From contig JABACO010000016.1 of NCBI GenBank assembly GCA_013339895.1, positions 7,099,463-7,163,462 on the forward strand: DNA of 64,000 nucleotides, given 5' to 3'. Within the stretch, counting starts at the first letter, position 1, and each line of letters begins with the position of its first letter. Both the position numbers and the translations under genes were made by a program. This DNA comes from Ephydatia muelleri (Eukaryota > Porifera > Demospongiae > Spongillida > Spongillidae). Below the pieces are notes generated by a model, which worked only from the letters and a program-made list of their open reading frames with translations, was not told where the DNA came from and searched no databases. Below, in pieces: positions 58,916 through 64,000 of this stretch.

Positions 58916-61900
58916 ATGGCCGGAGCAATAGTGGCTGCGTTTGCGGGATTCATTCTGCTGGCACTTCCCTCTATCGGCGTGTGCGGCTATCCATGGCCGG
59001 ACAATGTCACGCAACATAGAGGATATATCGAGGTCAGTGCACGGAGGTCTGCGGACCGCTCACCTCTTTGTAAAAAAAACATACATCGGTTATGAACGCA
59101 CGCACGCACTCGCATAACCAGGTCAACCAGACGTACGGAGTGAACCTCTTCTACTGGTTCTTTGAGAGTCGCGGCAACCCCGCCACTGACCCGCTAGTGG
59201 TGTGGCTGACGGGAGGCCCTGGGTGCTCGAGCGAGCTGGGTATGCTCATGGAGAACGGCCCGTTCCTCATCATGGGCTCCGACGTACCCGTCTATAACCC
59301 CAACGGTACGTCTTTGCAGCGAGACATTTTCACGCACAAATTCGACATGGATTTTGAGATGCATAGCCGATTTATGCGTGAGTTTATGTCTCAGGGTGTT
59401 GATATTTGGCTTCGCTCGACGGCCTTTAATAGTTAAGAGGAGGTGGTTTTTTGCAGCGGATTGTTTCTAGCACATTAGTGTTAAAAGTGCGTGATGATAA
59501 TCTTCTCCTTATATGGTGGTGATAACCCTGAGTCACATGATGTCGTCAGTAGTATTGTTTATAAAAGCTGCACGGCGAAATGTTTGCTATTCTCACCTCT
59601 CTATCTTGTGGACGATTGCAGTCCTCGAAGGAATAGACAGAACACAGGAGTGCTGTATTTTAACAGGTTTTGGGGCTTTTGTGCTTGAAAAACGTAGCCC
59701 ACCATTAAAGTCAAAGTAGTAACATGGTTTTGTCACAATACTGTATGCCAACAGCAACTCCCTTCTTTTCAGTGTAGACTATAAATGAGACTTTGGGCAC
59801 ATTACTTGGAAGAAAATTGTGAAACTTCTTTTATTTCCTCAGAATTCAAACTTTCCCCAATGTCTGTTGTTAATCATGTTAATATTAACTATTTTGTAAC
59901 TTTAATAATTATCCATGGAGATTATATATTATCAATAATTATTGTAACTACACTTATGGCTTATATACATGTACACGATCTACGCAAAACCCAGCAAATG
60001 CAGTCCTTGTGTGCGCTCCCGGACAATGTTCCCAAGGTCCAGCCTCATCAGACTTCCGTGGTTTGAGAAACAAAAGATCCACATGGTCCTCCGAGACAGC
60101 TTCCAAGTAATGTTCCTCTTACGTGGCCCTAATCCGCAGAGGAAGTTCCTCTCTTTTTGGGCCACTCCCGAAGTCAACTTTTCCGCCTTGTCACCCGTCC
60201 ACAATGTCCTTCCATCCAGGTGTCTGTCTCCAAATAAGAGCGCACCACGAGACATCATCGTGGCTAGGGTTTCAGCCAAAGGTGCCAGGTGCTGCGAGGT
60301 GGCCAGCCTACACGTACCGATCGGGCAAGGATGTGATCGCTCCAAAGAATGGGAGTAGAAAACTCGAACTGAAGCAAAACCTCAGTAGTAATAATGAATA
60401 GTTTACAAATCAGAATGTGCACACAAATTTTTCTCTGTCTTTTAAAAATATTATTAAACTAGATTGGCTAGATTTAAGAAGCAAACATTGCAGTTTATAA
60501 TTGAAATTTGCATTTGTACAGTAAAACAATGCACAAATCATTATATTGTTTGATTATAGTATAAACACCAATCCATACTGCCGTGACAATATGAATGATA
60601 GAACGTCTATCGTAAATACTCTGTTCCATTTGTCATGCTTTCGGGTCTATTCCATTAATTTTCCAGTCCGCCTATTTGGCAGCGGAATTATTTGGCAGCA
60701 TATGCCGCTAACGGATTGCAAAGAAAAACTGAATGACCAAGTCCAAAACTTCAGTTCAAACGTGCGTGTTCCTTGTGATTCCAAACATCCCGATCAATGC
60801 CTTGACAGGATTACTATGTCTTTCGTTACCATGACTTGATTGAAGGTCCACACATCGCTCTCCTTGTAACCTACTTGCAGGGTGGAACTCCTTTGCCAAC
60901 GTCCTGTACATTGATAACCCAGGGGGCACTGGGTTTTCCTACGTGAAGAACTCTCAGGGCTACGTGACAGATGAGAGGACCATTGCCAATGAGCTGTGGG
61001 ACCTCATCCGTGCCTTCTATGGCTTGTATCCCAAGTACGCCAATCTGAAACTCTATATCACTGGAGAGAGCTATGGTGAGTATACTCAGGTATACTGGGA
61101 TATACTGACATCAAGAGAACATGTATGTATATGCTTACACAACACATACACACATGCCCACAACACACACACACACACACAGCTGGACACTACGTCCCTG
61201 CTCTGGGTCAGGTGATCGTCGAGAGCAACTCTCCCTACGCCAAGAACCTTCAAGGACTGGCTATCGGCAATGGATGGGTGGACCCTCTCATCCAGTACCA
61301 GTCCTATGCTCAGGTGGGCGCCACCCCTATAGTCCCCACCTCTTGTGCCCACCCTCATAGCCCCACCCCCTTGTGCCCACCCTCATACCTTGTGCCCACC
61401 CTCATAGCCTCACCCCCTTGTGCCCACCCTCATAGCCCCACCCCTTGTGCCCACCCTCATAGCCCCACCCCTTGTGCCCACCCTCATAGCCCCACCCCCT
61501 TGTGCCCACCTCCATGATACACCTCAGGGCCACACCTCATGGCCACACCCCATGGCTGTACCACCATGACACACCCCCGGTAGTGGTTATCACTGAGCTG
61601 GTGGTCATCACTAAGGTGGTGGTCATCACTGAGGTGGTGGTCATCACGGAGGTGGTGGTCGTCACTGAGGTGGTGGTCATCCTGAGGTGGTGGTCGTCAC
61701 TGAGGTGGTGGTCATCCTGAGGTGGTGGTCGTCACTGAGGTGGTGGTCATCACTGAGGTAGTGGTCATCACTGAGGTGTGGTCACATCGCTAATAGAGGC
61801 AAGATCATCACATTCTCCATCTTTTCTTTATTCTCAGTTTGCTCTTGAGAATAACCTCATCACGCAGGCCCAATTCAACCAAGCACAACAGCTCTATGGA

Positions 61901-62088
61901 CCATGCCAATGTATGACCAGTGTGATGACCAGTGTAATGACCAGTGTAATGACCAGTGTGATGACCAGTGTAATGACCAGTGTAATGACCAGTGTAATGA
62001 CCAGTGTGATGACCAGTGTGATGACCAGTGTGATGACCAGTGTGATGACCAGTGTAATGACCAGTGTGATGACCAGTGTGATGACCAG
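58916..62088 (+). CDS. Serine carboxypeptidase, peptidase family S10 (partial; 3' end in or past an assembly gap)
   Basis: Exons 58916-59032, 59122-59305, 60881-61075, 61183-61313 and 61838 to 61902-62088, phases consistent. A signal peptide ([17 protein letters not shown]) implies the secretory or lysosomal route. Family landmarks: [21 protein letters not shown], the oxyanion/substrate motif [30 protein letters not shown], and the nucleophile-serine motif [12 protein letters not shown], split by an intron after GESY. It continues with [13 protein letters not shown]. The sequence resembles plant SCPL48- or Dictyostelium-type enzymes more than CTSA. The catalytic Asp and His must lie beyond the N gap. 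Exon 5 ends either at CAAT/GTATGA (61902) or, after a 12-bp repeat, at CAG/GTGGAA (62088). The 1.57-kb intron 59306-60880 has no recognisable feature. Confidence 0.88.
61330..61510. repeat. 28-bp tandem repeat x7, carboxypeptidase intron 4
   Basis: TTGTGCCCACCCTCATAGCC plus CCACCCCC-type units, beginning about 15 bp past the donor of exon 61183-61313. Confidence 0.9.
61575..61785. repeat. 18-bp tandem repeat, carboxypeptidase intron 4
   Basis: GGTGGTGGTCATCACTGA units with GTCGTCACTGA and TCATCCTGA variants, directly upstream of the exon 5 acceptor region. Confidence 0.9.
61905..62088 (+). repeat. 12-bp repeat at the 3' end of carboxypeptidase exon 5
   Basis: About fifteen copies of GACCAGTGTGAT or GACCAGTGTAAT. 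In the exon frame it reads (MTSV)n with no stop. It is followed at once by CAG/GTGGAA, a plausible splice donor. Confidence 0.9.
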
Positions 62089-62410
62089 GTGGAATGGTGG
62101 TGTGCTTAGTCAGAAGGATAGAACACCTTTGAGCTACCCCTCCATACACACATTGCCCATTCATAACTGCTGCAGTGTGCTGCAATATTGGGAGTACATA
62201 ATCCCATAGTTCATCCATTTGCTGGGTTTTTAAAACCATTAAGGCCGATTGTACAAATAACAATCTTACCGTCCAGACATGGCTTAATAGAGATTTGAAG
62301 AATACTTGCTATAAACTGAAACTGTCAATTATGAAAGCTAGTTTGGTTATTATGGAGGTGCAGTGGTTTTGAAATGGGGTTGCCACGAAAGTGTCTTGTG
62401 CTTTACAAAC

Positions 62411-63410
62411 NNNNNNNNNNNNNNNNNNNNNNNNNNNNNNNNNNNNNNNNNNNNNNNNNNNNNNNNNNNNNNNNNNNNNNNNNNNNNNNNNNNNNNNNNN
62501 NNNNNNNNNNNNNNNNNNNNNNNNNNNNNNNNNNNNNNNNNNNNNNNNNNNNNNNNNNNNNNNNNNNNNNNNNNNNNNNNNNNNNNNNNNNNNNNNNNNN
62601 NNNNNNNNNNNNNNNNNNNNNNNNNNNNNNNNNNNNNNNNNNNNNNNNNNNNNNNNNNNNNNNNNNNNNNNNNNNNNNNNNNNNNNNNNNNNNNNNNNNN
62701 NNNNNNNNNNNNNNNNNNNNNNNNNNNNNNNNNNNNNNNNNNNNNNNNNNNNNNNNNNNNNNNNNNNNNNNNNNNNNNNNNNNNNNNNNNNNNNNNNNNN
62801 NNNNNNNNNNNNNNNNNNNNNNNNNNNNNNNNNNNNNNNNNNNNNNNNNNNNNNNNNNNNNNNNNNNNNNNNNNNNNNNNNNNNNNNNNNNNNNNNNNNN
62901 NNNNNNNNNNNNNNNNNNNNNNNNNNNNNNNNNNNNNNNNNNNNNNNNNNNNNNNNNNNNNNNNNNNNNNNNNNNNNNNNNNNNNNNNNNNNNNNNNNNN
63001 NNNNNNNNNNNNNNNNNNNNNNNNNNNNNNNNNNNNNNNNNNNNNNNNNNNNNNNNNNNNNNNNNNNNNNNNNNNNNNNNNNNNNNNNNNNNNNNNNNNN
63101 NNNNNNNNNNNNNNNNNNNNNNNNNNNNNNNNNNNNNNNNNNNNNNNNNNNNNNNNNNNNNNNNNNNNNNNNNNNNNNNNNNNNNNNNNNNNNNNNNNNN
63201 NNNNNNNNNNNNNNNNNNNNNNNNNNNNNNNNNNNNNNNNNNNNNNNNNNNNNNNNNNNNNNNNNNNNNNNNNNNNNNNNNNNNNNNNNNNNNNNNNNNN
63301 NNNNNNNNNNNNNNNNNNNNNNNNNNNNNNNNNNNNNNNNNNNNNNNNNNNNNNNNNNNNNNNNNNNNNNNNNNNNNNNNNNNNNNNNNNNNNNNNNNNN
63401 NNNNNNNNNN
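62411..63410. other. Assembly gap, 1000 N
   Basis: Exactly 1000 N, a conventional unknown-size gap. Open frames spanning it are artefacts. Confidence 0.99.
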
Positions 63411-63646
63411 GCTGTATGTAATTGTGCACTACGGAAGGATCATGGCGCTGGAAGTGTGTTTAGTTGGTGCTTTGGCTGTCAAAAATAAACAGCACCGTGT
63501 GAAGGAGTTGTGCAGCCAAAGGGCGGGGATGAGGGCATGGTTACAAGCCAGCGTAGCATCCTGGCTAAAGAGAGGGGCATGCTTTGGGGGGGGAGGGCAT
63601 GGATCCCACACAGAGAGGTTTATATGGGTCTATATGTCTTTGACAG

Positions 63647-63726
63647 CTGATCTTGCTGATGGGCAAGTGGCGTCATCGCAGAAGAAGGCATCGGATGCAT
63701 TTCAGAGGAACACTAGAGGATCGCGG
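63647..63726 (+). other. Possible exon after the gap
   Basis: TTTGACAG acceptor, 80 nt of open sequence reading ADLADGQVASSQKKASDAFQ in one frame, then a GTAAGT donor. No family recognised; it could belong to the carboxypeptidase gene or to the next gene. Confidence 0.3.
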
Positions 63727-63818
63727 GTAAGTTAGAGGACAGGCTTCCCTGCACACATCTCCCCTTGTGTGTTCACAACTTTACACACATCCCAACATGC
63801 ACTTGCATATGTGCATGT

Positions 63819-63952
<134 letters not shown>

Positions 63953-64000
63953 ATGTATGTGTGGATGTGAATTGGATGCGCATGTGTGTGTGTGGTGGAT

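Noticed and set aside
59980..60358. 121-129-codon open frames on both strands in the carboxypeptidase intron
   Set aside because: No recognisable family and no splice support; possibly transposon-derived, but I cannot show it.
62350..63735. Open frames of 350-450 codons
   Set aside because: They consist of N from the assembly gap.

Overview
This is a eukaryotic, almost certainly metazoan, genomic window. Intron-split genes have GT/AG junctions, and reading frames close when the inferred exons are joined. The gene set includes collagen galactosyltransferase and a CARD-Death adaptor, which are animal-type. Several introns are only 46-48 bp, and the DNA is saturated with (AC)n/(GT)n runs and minisatellites. 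An early-branching animal such as a sponge would fit, but the species cannot be fixed from this sequence alone.

Eight genes strictly alternate in strand. (1) 51-27524, minus: N-terminal half of UBR4, running off the left edge. (2) 27633-32076, plus: TMEM237, a ciliary transition-zone protein. (3) 32164-38309, minus: procollagen galactosyltransferase (COLGALT). (4) 38469-43405, plus: DNA polymerase kappa, complete, 788 codons. (5) 43533-44650, minus: a CARD plus Death-domain adaptor resembling CRADD/RAIDD. (6) 44763-51064, plus: a makorin E3 ligase, about 372 aa. (7) 51286-53603, minus: a ZIP7/SLC39A7 zinc transporter, 493 aa. (8) 58916 onward, plus: a family S10 serine carboxypeptidase, interrupted by a 1000-base N gap (62411-63410). 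Three divergent pairs have start codons only 108, 159 and 112 bp apart, so they probably share bidirectional promoters. Three convergent pairs have stop codons 87, 127 and 221 bp apart.

The 5.3 kb between ZIP7 and the carboxypeptidase is the only large intergenic stretch. It holds transposon debris: a hAT transposase C-terminus, a tRNA-like SINE candidate, a Ty3/gypsy RNase H scrap, a LINE scrap and a 50-bp satellite. A hAT-type element with 15-bp terminal inverted repeats and a 5-bp target duplication sits in a UBR4 intron. A LINE fragment sits in the last TMEM237 intron.

The most unusual structure is in the polymerase kappa gene. Two of its introns begin with a minisatellite whose repeat unit contains the end of the exon plus the 5' splice site, so the donor is present in tandem copies (14 exact plus 2 variant copies after exon 1; 4 copies after exon 6). 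A UBR4 intron carries a 17-bp array that alternates GATA-like or forkhead-like words with a KLF/Sp-like word. The genes do not form one pathway. They look like compactly packed housekeeping loci (ubiquitin ligases, DNA damage tolerance, collagen glycosylation, zinc transport, cilium, cell-death adaptor).
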